DNA of 35,930 bases from JAKSUT01 sp045616505 (GTDB taxonomy: Bacteria; Cyanobacteriota; Vampirovibrionia; Gastranaerophilales; Gastranaerophilaceae): assembly GCA_045616505.1 (NCBI GenBank), contig JAZLGV010000010.1, forward strand, positions 1-35,930, given 5' to 3'. Under the pieces are notes generated by a model. The model ran no database searches and was not told the origin of the DNA. It saw only the letters and a program-made list of their open reading frames with translations. Below are positions 17,803-26,143 of the stretch, piece by piece. The translations under genes and the position numbers were made by a program. Every line of letters starts with the position of its first letter. Position 1 is the first letter of the stretch.

Positions 17803-18603
17803 ATGGAAAAAAGTCTTATAAGTTATTTTAAAACTTTGGGTATAACGATAAATACTTGTACAAAAGCAAGAGGTCATTATGGCTTTTTTCTAAACAATAG
17901 AATTGATATTTCTAAAAATACCCCAAAAGATAAAGTAATAAATGTTTTATTGCATGAATTTTCTCATTATATTCATAACAAAATTGAACCCGATATTTCA
18001 AAAACAGGTGGAACGTTAGAAAAATTATTTTGTATAGAAGATACAAAAATTATCGAAGAAGAATTGTTAAAAGTAACACACGAAGTTGATGAAAATTCAA
18101 AATATCAAATACTTTTGCGTCATAAAGAATTTGCTAAATCACGAATAAAATATTATGAGCAACAAATAAAAAAAGAATATCCAAATTTTTTGCGTTCTAA
18201 AAAATTTAAAGATTTTGAAAAATATATAAAACATTCAAAAGCAAAATTTTTGATGAAATATGATAGGGTGAAATACGTTACACCTTTTTTGAGAAGAGTT
18301 GAATATTATTCAATAAATAATATTGAAAAAGATTTTAAAGATATAAAACCTTCTTTTGCAGCATATATAAGGCTTCATTCTTTTCAGAAAAAACAAGCAA
18401 GAATTTCTTCAAAAATTAATAGGTTAAACAAATATTATAAAAGACCAACAGAACTTTTTTCAAGATTGGTTGAAAGTTTGTATATGGACAAAATTAAAAC
18501 ACAAAATCTTGCACCAAAAGCAACTGAAAGATTTTTTGAATTACTTAATAATGGTTATTATTTTGAATTAAAAAATGTGTTTGAAATGACAAATATTATT
18601 TAG
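17803..18603 (+). CDS. Putative zinc metallopeptidase with HExxH motif, unassigned family
   Basis: A 266-residue protein that I do not recognise as a whole. The zinc-binding signature HEFSH is at residues 51-55, preceded by a hydrophobic stretch (VINVLL), as in gluzincin and ImmA/IrrE-like peptidases. A glutamate in PTELFSRLVESLYMD near the C-terminus could be the third ligand. No signal peptide or membrane segment is visible, so it is probably cytosolic. The middle is very basic and Tyr/Lys-rich. It follows cutA by nine bases and is the last gene of the giant-protein operon, ending three bases from the convergent M16 gene. ImmA-like regulators often act on a repressor, but none is adjacent. 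Confidence 0.6.
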   Translation: MEKSLISYFKTLGITINTCTKARGHYGFFLNNRIDISKNTPKDKVINVLLHEFSHYIHNKIEPDISKTGGTLEKLFCIEDTKIIEEELLKVTHEVDENSKYQILLRHKEFAKSRIKYYEQQIKKEYPNFLRSKKFKDFEKYIKHSKAKFLMKYDRVKYVTPFLRRVEYYSINNIEKDFKDIKPSFAAYIRLHSFQKKQARISSKINRLNKYYKRPTELFSRLVESLYMDKIKTQNLAPKATERFFELLNNGYYFELKNVFEMTNII

Positions 18604-18605
18604 TT

Positions 18606-19814
18606 TTATGGTTTTAAAACAGAAATAACTGTTTTGTCTGTAAAATATTTATTTGCACAATCTTTAATTTGTTTTGGTGTAACGTGTTTTATATTTTCAA
18701 GAATTTTATCTTGGAAATCAAAACCAAGTCCAACAATTTCAAAATATGCTAACATAGATGCTTGTTGAGAATTTGTTTCAGATATAAATTGTTGTTTTCC
18801 TGTAAGATTGTTTACGGCATTTTTTAATTCTGTTTCAGAAACTTCTATTTCTTTAAGTTTGTTGATTTCAACCATAAAGCCATCTAAACAAGTTTGTAAA
18901 TTTTTAGGTTCGGTTGCCATATAAATATTAAAACTTGCACATTGTTCATTTGTTTCATAAGAAGAGCGAACAGTGTAAGCTAAACCTTTCTTTTCACGTA
19001 GTTCTAAGAATAATCTTGAAGAAAGTCCTGCTGAACCTAAAATTACATTTAATAAAATAATTGCTGGATAATCTTCGCTATCGAAAGTTGGGAAAATCCA
19101 ACCTTGGAAAATTTGTGCTTGTTGAGCATCTTCTTTTATTATTTCAACAGATTTTTTGTTTTCTAATTTTGGTTTTTCAAAAGTTTTAGCTGCTGTTTCA
19201 CATGCTGGCATGTCTGAAAAAGCATTTTCGATTGTATTTTTTACTGTTTCAAAATCAATATCACCAACAAAAGAGATAACTTTTCTGCTATTTTCAAAAA
19301 TGTTTTTATAAGCAGCAATAATATCGTCTTTTGTAATTTTATCTAAATTTTCAAGAATTGAAGTGTATGTGTGTCCGTAAAAATGGTTTTCATACAAAGT
19401 TTTGTAGTAATTATCAAGTGCTTTAACTCTTGCAGAATCAAGGTTTGCGATTAACTCACCTTGAAGTTTATTTTTTTCTTTTTCAAATTCTTCAAAAGTA
19501 GAATTTTTGATAATATCTTCAAGAATTTTTATTGATAATTCAAAATCTTCATTCAAGCAAACAAATTTGAAACGAAGAAAATCTTGTTTCATTTCAATAT
19601 ACATATCGATAGCATTTTCATCAAGCTCTTTTGCAAGCTGTTCAGAATTTTTTGTTTTTGTACCTTGAAGAAGCAATCTGCTCATAAGAGAATATGTGCC
19701 TGCAATTTTTTCATCATCATTGATAGAAAAATTCAAGCAGAAACCAACTCTTGGAGTGTTTTTGTTTTGTTTATAAGCTACTTTAATTTTATTCTTACAT
19801 TCAAATTCTTGCAT
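18606..19814 (-). CDS. M16 (insulinase-like) protein lacking the zinc-binding motif
   Basis: A two-domain peptidase M16 homologue of 402 residues. The fold is recognisable from LLLQGTKTKNSEQLAKELDENA and from the C-terminal SSRLFLELREKKGLAYTVRSSYE, which carries the Arg/Tyr substrate-binding pair. The HxxEH motif, expected at residues 41-45, is YSLMS here, so both histidines and the glutamate are gone. It should be catalytically inactive by itself. In heterodimeric bacterial M16 enzymes one subunit supplies the zinc site and the other the Arg/Tyr pair; this looks like the latter. No catalytic partner is in the window. TAAAGGAAA precedes the ATG. It is divergent from ppdK. Confidence 0.82.
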   Translation of the reverse strand: MQEFECKNKIKVAYKQNKNTPRVGFCLNFSINDDEKIAGTYSLMSRLLLQGTKTKNSEQLAKELDENAIDMYIEMKQDFLRFKFVCLNEDFELSIKILEDIIKNSTFEEFEKEKNKLQGELIANLDSARVKALDNYYKTLYENHFYGHTYTSILENLDKITKDDIIAAYKNIFENSRKVISFVGDIDFETVKNTIENAFSDMPACETAAKTFEKPKLENKKSVEIIKEDAQQAQIFQGWIFPTFDSEDYPAIILLNVILGSAGLSSRLFLELREKKGLAYTVRSSYETNEQCASFNIYMATEPKNLQTCLDGFMVEINKLKEIEVSETELKNAVNNLTGKQQFISETNSQQASMLAYFEIVGLGFDFQDKILENIKHVTPKQIKDCANKYFTDKTVISVLKP

Positions 19815-19939
19815 AATTTTTTCCTTTATTTTCTTTCATACTAACATATTCAAAAAGCCAGAGCAAGAAAGAAAAATTTTTGTCTGTAAAAAACTGTTAA
19901 ATATAAGAAAAAATTTTTTGAAAATCTTTGTAAATATTG

Positions 19940-19967
19940 TTGTAATTGAATTTGTTTGTGTTATGTT
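19940..19967 (+). promoter_or_regulatory. Candidate ppdK promoter
   Basis: TTGTAA at 19940-19945 and TATGTT at 19962-19967 are separated by 16 bases, about 50 bases upstream of the ppdK start. The rest of 19815-20019, between the divergent M16 and ppdK genes, is plain AT-rich sequence apart from the inverted repeat at 19991. Confidence 0.35.
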
Positions 19968-19990
19968 GTAGTAAAGTGTTTAATAAAAAA

Positions 19991-20004
19991 GTCAGAAGTC
20001 TGAC
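19991..20004 (+). promoter_or_regulatory. Inverted repeat just before the ppdK ribosome-binding site
   Basis: GTCAGA and TCTGAC flank a two-base centre, forming a perfect 6-bp dyad. It lies five bases before AAGGAG and within the presumed ppdK leader. It could be an operator half-site pair; as RNA, a two-base loop makes a stable hairpin unlikely. Confidence 0.4.
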
Positions 20005-20019
20005 GAAAAGGAGAAAAAA

Positions 20020-22683
20020 ATGACAGAAAAACGTGTGTGGCTTTTCAAAGAAGGTAACGCAGATATGCGTGCTGAACTTGGTGGAAAAGGTGCAAACCTT
20101 GCTGAAATGACAAATTTAGGTCTTCCTGTTCCTCCAGGACTAACTATTACCACTGCAACATGTATGGATTACATTAACAATGGTAACAAAATGCCTGAAG
20201 GTTTAATGGCAGAAGTAAAATATGCTTTAAAAACTGTAGAAGAACAAGCAGGTAAAAAATTTGGTGATACAACAAACCCATTATTAGTTTCAGTTCGTTC
20301 AGGTGCTAGAGTTTCAATGCCTGGTATGATGGAAACTATTTTGAACTTAGGTTTAAATGATGAAACTGTAGAAGCTATGATTAAATTAACTAATAATCCT
20401 AGATTCTGCTATGATTCATATCGTCGTTTGCTAACAATGTTCGGTTCAGTTGCTTGGGAAATGGACAGACAAAAATACTTCGAATCTGAAGTTGAAAAAG
20501 TAAAAGAAAAAGAAGGTGTAAAATCTGATACAGAAGTTTCTGCAGAAGGTTGGAAATCTTTGATTCCTATTTACAAAAACATAATTAAAGAAGTTACAGG
20601 TAAAGAATTCCCTCAAGATCCATACGTTCAATTAGAAGAAGCTATTGAAGCTGTATTCAGATCTTGGAATATTCCTCGTGCAGTTGCATACAGAAATATG
20701 AACAAAATCGACCACAATTATGGTACTGCTGTTAACGTTCAAACAATGGTGTTCGGTAATATGGGTGATGATTGTGCAACAGGTGTTTCATTTACTAGAA
20801 ACCCTGCAACTGGTGAAAACAAATTCTACGGTGAATATTTGGTAAATGCACAAGGTGAAGACGTTGTTGCTGGTATCAGAACTCCAAAACAAATCGCAGA
20901 ATTAGAATCAGATATGCCTGAAATCTACAAACAATATGTAAATATTGCAAAACAATTAGAAAAAGGTTACCACGATGTACAAGATATGGAATTTACAATT
21001 GAAAAAGGTAAATTGTGGATTTTGCAAACTCGTAACGGTAAAAGAACTGCAAAAGCAGCTATCAAAATCGCTGTAGATTTATACAACGAAGGTATCGTTA
21101 CAAAAGAACAAGCTATTTGCCAAGTTGATCCATATTCAGTATATCAAGTATTGTTACCTTGCTTCAACCCAGCAGCTGTAAAACACTCTCACAAAGTATC
21201 TAAAGGTGTAAACGCATCTCCAGGTGCTGCAGTTGGTAAAATTGTATTCGATACAGAAGAAGCAGCAGAACGTGGTGCTAAAGGTGAAAAAGTTATCTTG
21301 GTAAGAATTGAAACTTGTCCAGATGATATTCACGGTATGGCAGTTTCTCAAGGTGTATTGACACTAAGAGGTGGTGCTACTTCTCACGCAGCTGTAGTTG
21401 CTAAAGGTATGGGTAAACCTTGCGTTTCAGGTTGTGAAGATTTGAAAATCAACCTAGAAAACGAAACAATTACTTGTGCTGATGGTACTGTATTCCACAA
21501 AGACGACATCATTTCACTTGATGGTGGTACTGGTGAAGTTATGGAAGGTGCTATTGAACTTGTTGAAGCTGGTATTGATTCAGATTTCGAAACATTCTTC
21601 AAATGGGTTAACGAAATCAAAACAATGACAGTTGAAGCTAATGCTGATACTCCAAAAGACGTTGAAAACGCTCTTAAATTTGGTGCTGAAGGTGTTGGTC
21701 TTTGCCGTACAGAACACATGTTCATGGATCCAGACAGATTACCTTGGGTACAAAAAATGATTATTGCAAACTCAACTGAAGAAAGAAAAGCAGCTCTTGA
21801 TAAATTGCTTCCAATGCAATACAAAGATTTCTATGCAATGTTCAAAGGTATGGGCGAATTGCCTCTAACAATCAGATTGTTAGACCCACCTCTTCATGAA
21901 TTCTTACCTTCAAAGATTGAATTAGTTGAAAAAGTTGCAACTAAAAAAGCTTTGAAACAAGATTATGCAGAAGATGAAAAAATGCTTGAAATCGTTGAAA
22001 ATCTTTCTGAATCAAACCCTATGATGGGTCTAAGAGGATGCCGTTTAGGTTTGACTTATCCAGAAATTAACGAAATGCAAGTAAGAGCTATTTTCTCAGC
22101 AGCTTGTGATTTGAAAAAAGAAGGCATCAACGTAAAACCTTACGTTATGATTCCTCTAATTGGTCATGTAAACGAATTGAAAACTGCAAAAGATATTTTA
22201 GTTCGTGTTGCTGATGAAGTTATGGCAGAAAAAGGAATTAAAGTTGATTACAAATTTGGTACAATGATTGAAATTCCTCGTGCTGCTCTAACAGCTGATG
22301 AAATTGCACCATACGCAGAATTCTTCTCTTATGGTACAAATGACTTGACACAAATGACATTCGGTTATTCAAGAGATGACGCTGAAGGTAAATTCTTGAA
22401 AAACTATGTTGAACAAAAAATCTTACCTGCTAACCCATTCATCACTTTAGATCAAAAAGGTGTTGGTCAATTAATTGATATGTCAATTAACAATGGTAAG
22501 AAAGTAAATTCATCATTAATCGGTGGTATTTGTGGTGAACACGGTGGTGATCCAGATTCAGTTAAATTCGCTAACAAAATTGGCTTGAATTATGTTTCTT
22601 GTTCTCCATACAGAGTTCCTCAAGCTAGACTTGCAGCAGCTCAAGCAGTTATTGAACAAGGTTCATTAGTTGCATCTAAATAG
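20020..22683 (+). CDS. ppdK: Pyruvate, phosphate dikinase
   Basis: Interconverts pyruvate + ATP + Pi and PEP + AMP + PPi, serving gluconeogenesis or PPi-linked glycolysis in the cytosol. The N-terminal ATP-grasp domain begins with LGGKGANLAEM. The swivelling phosphohistidine is H456 in GGATSHAAVVAKGMGKPCVSG. The C-terminal TIM barrel carries GLCRTEHMF and the catalytic cysteine C838 in GGICGEHGGD. The length of 887 residues is normal. The ribosome-binding site AAGGAG is excellent. Codon choice differs visibly from the neighbours, with frequent TTC, AAC, TAC, ATC and CGT, as expected for a very highly expressed gene. It has its own promoter region and a strong terminator, so it is monocistronic. 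Confidence 0.97.
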   Translation: MTEKRVWLFKEGNADMRAELGGKGANLAEMTNLGLPVPPGLTITTATCMDYINNGNKMPEGLMAEVKYALKTVEEQAGKKFGDTTNPLLVSVRSGARVSMPGMMETILNLGLNDETVEAMIKLTNNPRFCYDSYRRLLTMFGSVAWEMDRQKYFESEVEKVKEKEGVKSDTEVSAEGWKSLIPIYKNIIKEVTGKEFPQDPYVQLEEAIEAVFRSWNIPRAVAYRNMNKIDHNYGTAVNVQTMVFGNMGDDCATGVSFTRNPATGENKFYGEYLVNAQGEDVVAGIRTPKQIAELESDMPEIYKQYVNIAKQLEKGYHDVQDMEFTIEKGKLWILQTRNGKRTAKAAIKIAVDLYNEGIVTKEQAICQVDPYSVYQVLLPCFNPAAVKHSHKVSKGVNASPGAAVGKIVFDTEEAAERGAKGEKVILVRIETCPDDIHGMAVSQGVLTLRGGATSHAAVVAKGMGKPCVSGCEDLKINLENETITCADGTVFHKDDIISLDGGTGEVMEGAIELVEAGIDSDFETFFKWVNEIKTMTVEANADTPKDVENALKFGAEGVGLCRTEHMFMDPDRLPWVQKMIIANSTEERKAALDKLLPMQYKDFYAMFKGMGELPLTIRLLDPPLHEFLPSKIELVEKVATKKALKQDYAEDEKMLEIVENLSESNPMMGLRGCRLGLTYPEINEMQVRAIFSAACDLKKEGINVKPYVMIPLIGHVNELKTAKDILVRVADEVMAEKGIKVDYKFGTMIEIPRAALTADEIAPYAEFFSYGTNDLTQMTFGYSRDDAEGKFLKNYVEQKILPANPFITLDQKGVGQLIDMSINNGKKVNSSLIGGICGEHGGDPDSVKFANKIGLNYVSCSPYRVPQARLAAAQAVIEQGSLVASK

Positions 22684-22710
22684 TAATAATTAATATTATT
22701 ATTTATAAAA

Positions 22711-22743
22711 AATGCCGGATTTAGTTTATCTAAATTCGGCATT
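22711..22743 (+). terminator. Rho-independent terminator of ppdK
   Basis: The arms AATGCCGGATTTAG and CTAAATTCGGCATT form a 14-bp stem with one G-U pair around the loop TTTAT, followed by a T-rich tail. It lies 28 bases after the ppdK stop and is the strongest hairpin in the window. Confidence 0.9.
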
Positions 22744-22874
22744 TTATTTTGAAAAATAACGAAGTGTAAAAAATTGATTTATATTTATGAAAAAAATTTT
22801 TGTTTAAAGTAAGATAAAAGAAAGATTGTATTTAGAACAATTAATCAATCATTTAATAGGCTTACGGGACAACA

Positions 22875-23711
22875 ATGGTACAAGATACGTTTGAATTAAC
22901 GAATTATAACTTTTATTCTAAGCGTTATGAAATGGAACTTATAACCTCTATTGTGGACTCCCTAAAACAAATTGTTGAAGAAGATAAAAAAGAAAAACAG
23001 CCTTTGTTTTTGAAAATATCAGATAATTTCATTATGAATTTAGCAAGGCGTGTTGTTCAAGATAAGAAAAAAACTTTTCTTATTGGTATAACTGGTGAAT
23101 CTGCTTCAGGAAAAACAACTTTTGTTGATAATACTGTAAAAGCAGTTTTAAAAGATGAAATTGAAGGTGTTTATACCGTTATAAGATGTGATGATTATTT
23201 CAAAGATACATCTAAAGAATTGAGAGAAGCAGGAAGTTACGAAAAATTATTTATGTCTGGTTTTAGTTTTGATACTCCAGATGCGATTGATTTAGACTTG
23301 ATGCGACAACATTTAGTTTCTTTGAAAAAAGGTAATAAAATTGTTTCTCCTCGATATGATTTTGTTACTTGTGAGTCATTTACAGATGGCGAAGTTAAGA
23401 AACCTGCAAAAATTATTTTGAACGAAGGTTTGTATGTTTTAAATGAAAATCTTCGAGATATTATGGATATAAAAGTTTATGTATTTACGCCGTTAAATAT
23501 TTTGCGTGACAGATGGTATAAAAGAGCAGAATCTCGTGGAAAAACAGGTATAGCTGCCGATTTACAATTTAGAGATGTAAATAAAACAGCACAACAATAT
23601 ATAAGACCTACAATGAAAATAGCAGATGTTATTATTAATGGTTTGGTTGAAGTTGATTATATTGAAGTAATTACTGAAAAAATACTTTCTGCAATTGATA
23701 ATATTTACTAA
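22875..23711 (+). CDS. Uridine kinase / phosphoribulokinase-family kinase
   Basis: P-loop kinase of the uridine kinase–phosphoribulokinase family. The Walker A motif GESASGKT is at residues 74-81. It is followed by RCDDYFKD, the substrate/Mg segment, then SPRYDF and a lid-like RDRWYKRAESRGKTG. At 278 residues it is longer than Udk (about 210) because of a roughly 65-residue N-terminal helical extension. Uridine salvage is the likeliest role; phosphoribulokinase activity is not expected without RuBisCO, and none is seen. The start has only a weak ribosome-binding sequence (CGGGA). The preceding 22744-22874 holds nothing recognisable. Its stop overlaps the stop of the convergent ATP-grasp gene by four bases. 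Confidence 0.8.
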   Translation: MVQDTFELTNYNFYSKRYEMELITSIVDSLKQIVEEDKKEKQPLFLKISDNFIMNLARRVVQDKKKTFLIGITGESASGKTTFVDNTVKAVLKDEIEGVYTVIRCDDYFKDTSKELREAGSYEKLFMSGFSFDTPDAIDLDLMRQHLVSLKKGNKIVSPRYDFVTCESFTDGEVKKPAKIILNEGLYVLNENLRDIMDIKVYVFTPLNILRDRWYKRAESRGKTGIAADLQFRDVNKTAQQYIRPTMKIADVIINGLVEVDYIEVITEKILSAIDNIY

Positions 23712-24682
23712 ATTTTTAGTTTTGTTTTTTCTTTTAACATCAATTGAAGAGTATCAACAATTCGTTTTTCAAGGTGAATTGAAAAATATGTGTTTATTTC
23801 GTTTATGAAAAAGCATGGACTTGTTATGTTTATTTCAATAATTTTTTCATCAATAACATCTAAACCTGCACATGTTAAACCCATTTCGTGCAATTTTTTT
23901 GCGACAGGTGTAAATTTTGCTTTTTCAGAATCTGTTAAAATTGCTTTTTTAATAAAGTCCATACTGTGTGTGTTAAATTTGAAATCATCTTTTGTTGGAA
24001 GTTTCATAACACATTCATCATATACTTCACCATTGAGTATTAAAACTCTTTTGTCGCCATTTTCTGCCAAAGGAATATATTTTTGTACCATTACAACATT
24101 TGTTTCGTTATTTGTCATTGTGTTGATGATGCTTGTTGTATTTTTATCACCCTGTTTAAGATACATTACACCAGAGCCAAAACATTTGTTTAGTGGCTTT
24201 AAAATTAGTTCTTTGTGTATGTTTAAAAATTCTTGTATTTCTGATTTACTAGCAGTAACGATATTTTCAGGCATTAAGTCATAGAATAAATCTGAATGTA
24301 ATTTTTCATTGAAATTTCTTATTGCATTTGTATCGTTTAAAAATAAAGTTTTATTTTTATCTGCAAAATCAAGGATATAAGTTGCGTTTATGTAATCTAA
24401 ATCGACAGGAGGGTCAGGTCTGAACATGAGTAAATCAAAATCATTTATAAATATTTTTTCAAAATCTTTGTTATAAAAAATATCATTTTCTTTTGAATAT
24501 GTTTTTGCACAGTTGCAATAAGGTTTTGCATGGTCTAGTCCGAGTTTATCTATTGTTGAAATATAAACTTCTTCATTTCTATCAAGGAATTCTTTTATTA
24601 GCCAAAAATCTGTAACAAGTTTGTTGTATTCAAAGTATTTAAGTTCAAGTTTATCAATAATAAATAAAATTTTGTTTGTCAT
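23708..24682 (-). CDS. gshB: GshB-like ATP-grasp ligase with altered active-site loops
   Basis: Resembles prokaryotic glutathione synthetase, which joins gamma-Glu-Cys to Gly with ATP. Conserved elements are FDLLMFRPDPPVDLDYINATYILD (about residues 82-105), LNDTNAIRNFNEKL, VMVQKYIPLAENGDKRVLILNGE and GLDVIDEKIIEINITSP. At 324 residues it has the family length. Two parts differ. The glycine-rich nucleotide loop KPLDGMGGAG of E. coli GshB reads KPLNKCFGSG here. The flexible loop GGETRGNLAAGG that closes the active site is replaced around residues 229-243 by KDDFKFNTHSMDF. The substrate may therefore differ. No gshA is present in the window. GGAGAA supports the ATG start; the gene is divergent from glmU. 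Confidence 0.78.
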   Translation of the reverse strand: MTNKILFIIDKLELKYFEYNKLVTDFWLIKEFLDRNEEVYISTIDKLGLDHAKPYCNCAKTYSKENDIFYNKDFEKIFINDFDLLMFRPDPPVDLDYINATYILDFADKNKTLFLNDTNAIRNFNEKLHSDLFYDLMPENIVTASKSEIQEFLNIHKELILKPLNKCFGSGVMYLKQGDKNTTSIINTMTNNETNVVMVQKYIPLAENGDKRVLILNGEVYDECVMKLPTKDDFKFNTHSMDFIKKAILTDSEKAKFTPVAKKLHEMGLTCAGLDVIDEKIIEINITSPCFFINEINTYFSIHLEKRIVDTLQLMLKEKTKLKI

Positions 24683-24751
24683 AACATTCTCCTACGCTAA
24701 AGTCTAACTCTAAAAAAATAATATTCAATCTTTTATTGATTAGTTTTGTAG

Positions 24752-24757
24752 TATAAT
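24752..24757 (+). promoter_or_regulatory. -10 element of glmU
   Basis: A perfect TATAAT 36 bases before the glmU ATG, in the divergent gshB–glmU spacer. The -35 region at 17 bases is poor. A leader with AAGGA follows, so glmU has an ordinary leadered message. Confidence 0.5.
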
Positions 24758-24793
24758 AGCTTTAAGTAAAAAAGATAAGAAAAGGACAAATAT

Positions 24794-26062
24794 ATGAGTA
24801 TTAATTCAATAATTTTGGCAGCAGGTAAAGGTACAAGAATGAAATCAGAAAAATCAAAAGTTTTGCATGAAATTTTTGGTAAAACTCTGTTGGGTTATGT
24901 TTTAGATGCTGTTAATAAAACTGGAAAAGTTGATAAATCTTATGTAATTGTCGGACACCAAGCGGAAAGCGTAACTGAATTTGTTGAAAAAAATTATGAA
25001 AATGCAAAAACAGTTTTGCAATCACCTCAACTTGGTACAGGTCATGCCGTAAGTATGGTTTGTCCTGAATTAGAAAATTTTAAAGGTGAAGTTATTATTT
25101 TATGTGGTGATACTCCATTGATTTCTGCCGAAACAATAAATAAATTTATTGATTTTCATAAAGAAAAAAAATCAGATTTAACTGTTATGAGTGCAATTTT
25201 TGATAACCCAACAAATTATGGAAGAATAATAAGAAAAGGCGAAAATCTTTCTGCAATTGTTGAAGAAAAAGATGCAACTCCAGAACAAAAAAGTATAAAA
25301 GAAGTAAATGCAGGTATTTATTGTTTGGATTGGGAAAAAATCAAACCAGCATTTTCTCAACTAAAAAGTAATAATGCACAAGGTGAATATTATTTGACAG
25401 ATATTATTTCTTGGGCTGTTCAAGAAGGTTTAAATACAAATGCTTATATTTTAGAAGATAACGAAGAAATTTTTGGTATAAATTCAAAAACACATCTTGC
25501 TCAAGCAACAAAAATGATGAATAGAAAAACTATTCAAAAACATTTAGATAACGGTGTTCAAATTGTTGATATAGATACAACATGGATTTCGCAAGATACA
25601 GAAATTGGTGCAGATACAATGATTTTCCCAAATGTTTATATCACAGGAAAAAATAAAATTGGCAAAAATTGTAAAATAGGTCCTTTTGCTCATTTGAGAG
25701 GCGATGTAGTTTTAGAAGACGGCGTGAAAATAGGAAATTTCGTTGAAGTTAAAAAATCAACAATTAAATCAAATACAAATGCTTGTCATTTAACATATAT
25801 TGGCGATAGTGAAATCGGTAGTGGTGTAAATATTGGTGCAGGAACAATTACTGCAAATTACAATCATTTTACTAAACAAAAGAAAAATACAATTATAGAA
25901 GATGGTGCAAGTATTGGTTCAAATTCTGTTCTTGTAGCTCCTGTAAAAGTTGGTAAATCAGCTAGTATTGGAGCAGGAACAATAGTTACAAAAGATGTAA
26001 ATGATAAAGCCCTTTCTTTGACAAGAGCTCCTCAAAGAATGATTGAAAATTATGTTAAATAA
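24794..26062 (+). CDS. glmU: Bifunctional GlmU (UDP-GlcNAc synthesis), short beta-helix form
   Basis: Acetylates glucosamine-1-phosphate and then uridylylates it to UDP-GlcNAc, the first peptidoglycan precursor. The pyrophosphorylase signature LAAGKGTRMKSEKSK is at residues 8-22, with LGTGHAV and GDTPLI downstream. The left-handed beta-helix holds FAHLRGDVVL, KIGNFVEVKKS, the catalytic His in ACHLTYIGD, and NIGAGTITANYN. At 422 residues it is about 30 shorter than usual. The shortage falls in the first half of the beta-helix, where KNKIGKNCKIGPFAHLR runs straight into the acetyltransferase part, as if one or two coils were missing. AAGGA precedes the ATG. Confidence 0.93.
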   Translation: MSINSIILAAGKGTRMKSEKSKVLHEIFGKTLLGYVLDAVNKTGKVDKSYVIVGHQAESVTEFVEKNYENAKTVLQSPQLGTGHAVSMVCPELENFKGEVIILCGDTPLISAETINKFIDFHKEKKSDLTVMSAIFDNPTNYGRIIRKGENLSAIVEEKDATPEQKSIKEVNAGIYCLDWEKIKPAFSQLKSNNAQGEYYLTDIISWAVQEGLNTNAYILEDNEEIFGINSKTHLAQATKMMNRKTIQKHLDNGVQIVDIDTTWISQDTEIGADTMIFPNVYITGKNKIGKNCKIGPFAHLRGDVVLEDGVKIGNFVEVKKSTIKSNTNACHLTYIGDSEIGSGVNIGAGTITANYNHFTKQKKNTIIEDGASIGSNSVLVAPVKVGKSASIGAGTIVTKDVNDKALSLTRAPQRMIENYVK

Positions 26063-26086
26063 TTAATTTATCGGAAAATATATTTG

Positions 26087-26117
26087 TTTTTTCTTGAAAA
26101 AATAGACTTATTATAAT
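26087..26117 (+). promoter_or_regulatory. Promoter region of the LuxR-type gene with a palindrome over the -35
   Basis: TTTTTTC-TT-GAAAAAA at 26087-26102 is a perfect 7-bp dyad. TATAAT is at 26112-26117, which places the -35 position inside the palindrome. The dyad could be an operator, possibly for the downstream regulator itself. Confidence 0.4.
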
Positions 26118-26143
26118 CATATACTGAAAAGTTTTATTTAGTT

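Noticed and set aside
22875..23711. Phosphoribulokinase of a Calvin cycle
   Set aside because: The protein belongs to the shared family but nothing nearby suggests carbon fixation, and uridine kinase is the more economical reading.
23790..24284. 164-residue ORF opposite the GshB-like gene
   Set aside because: It is a shadow frame of a gene whose protein clearly matches an ATP-grasp family.
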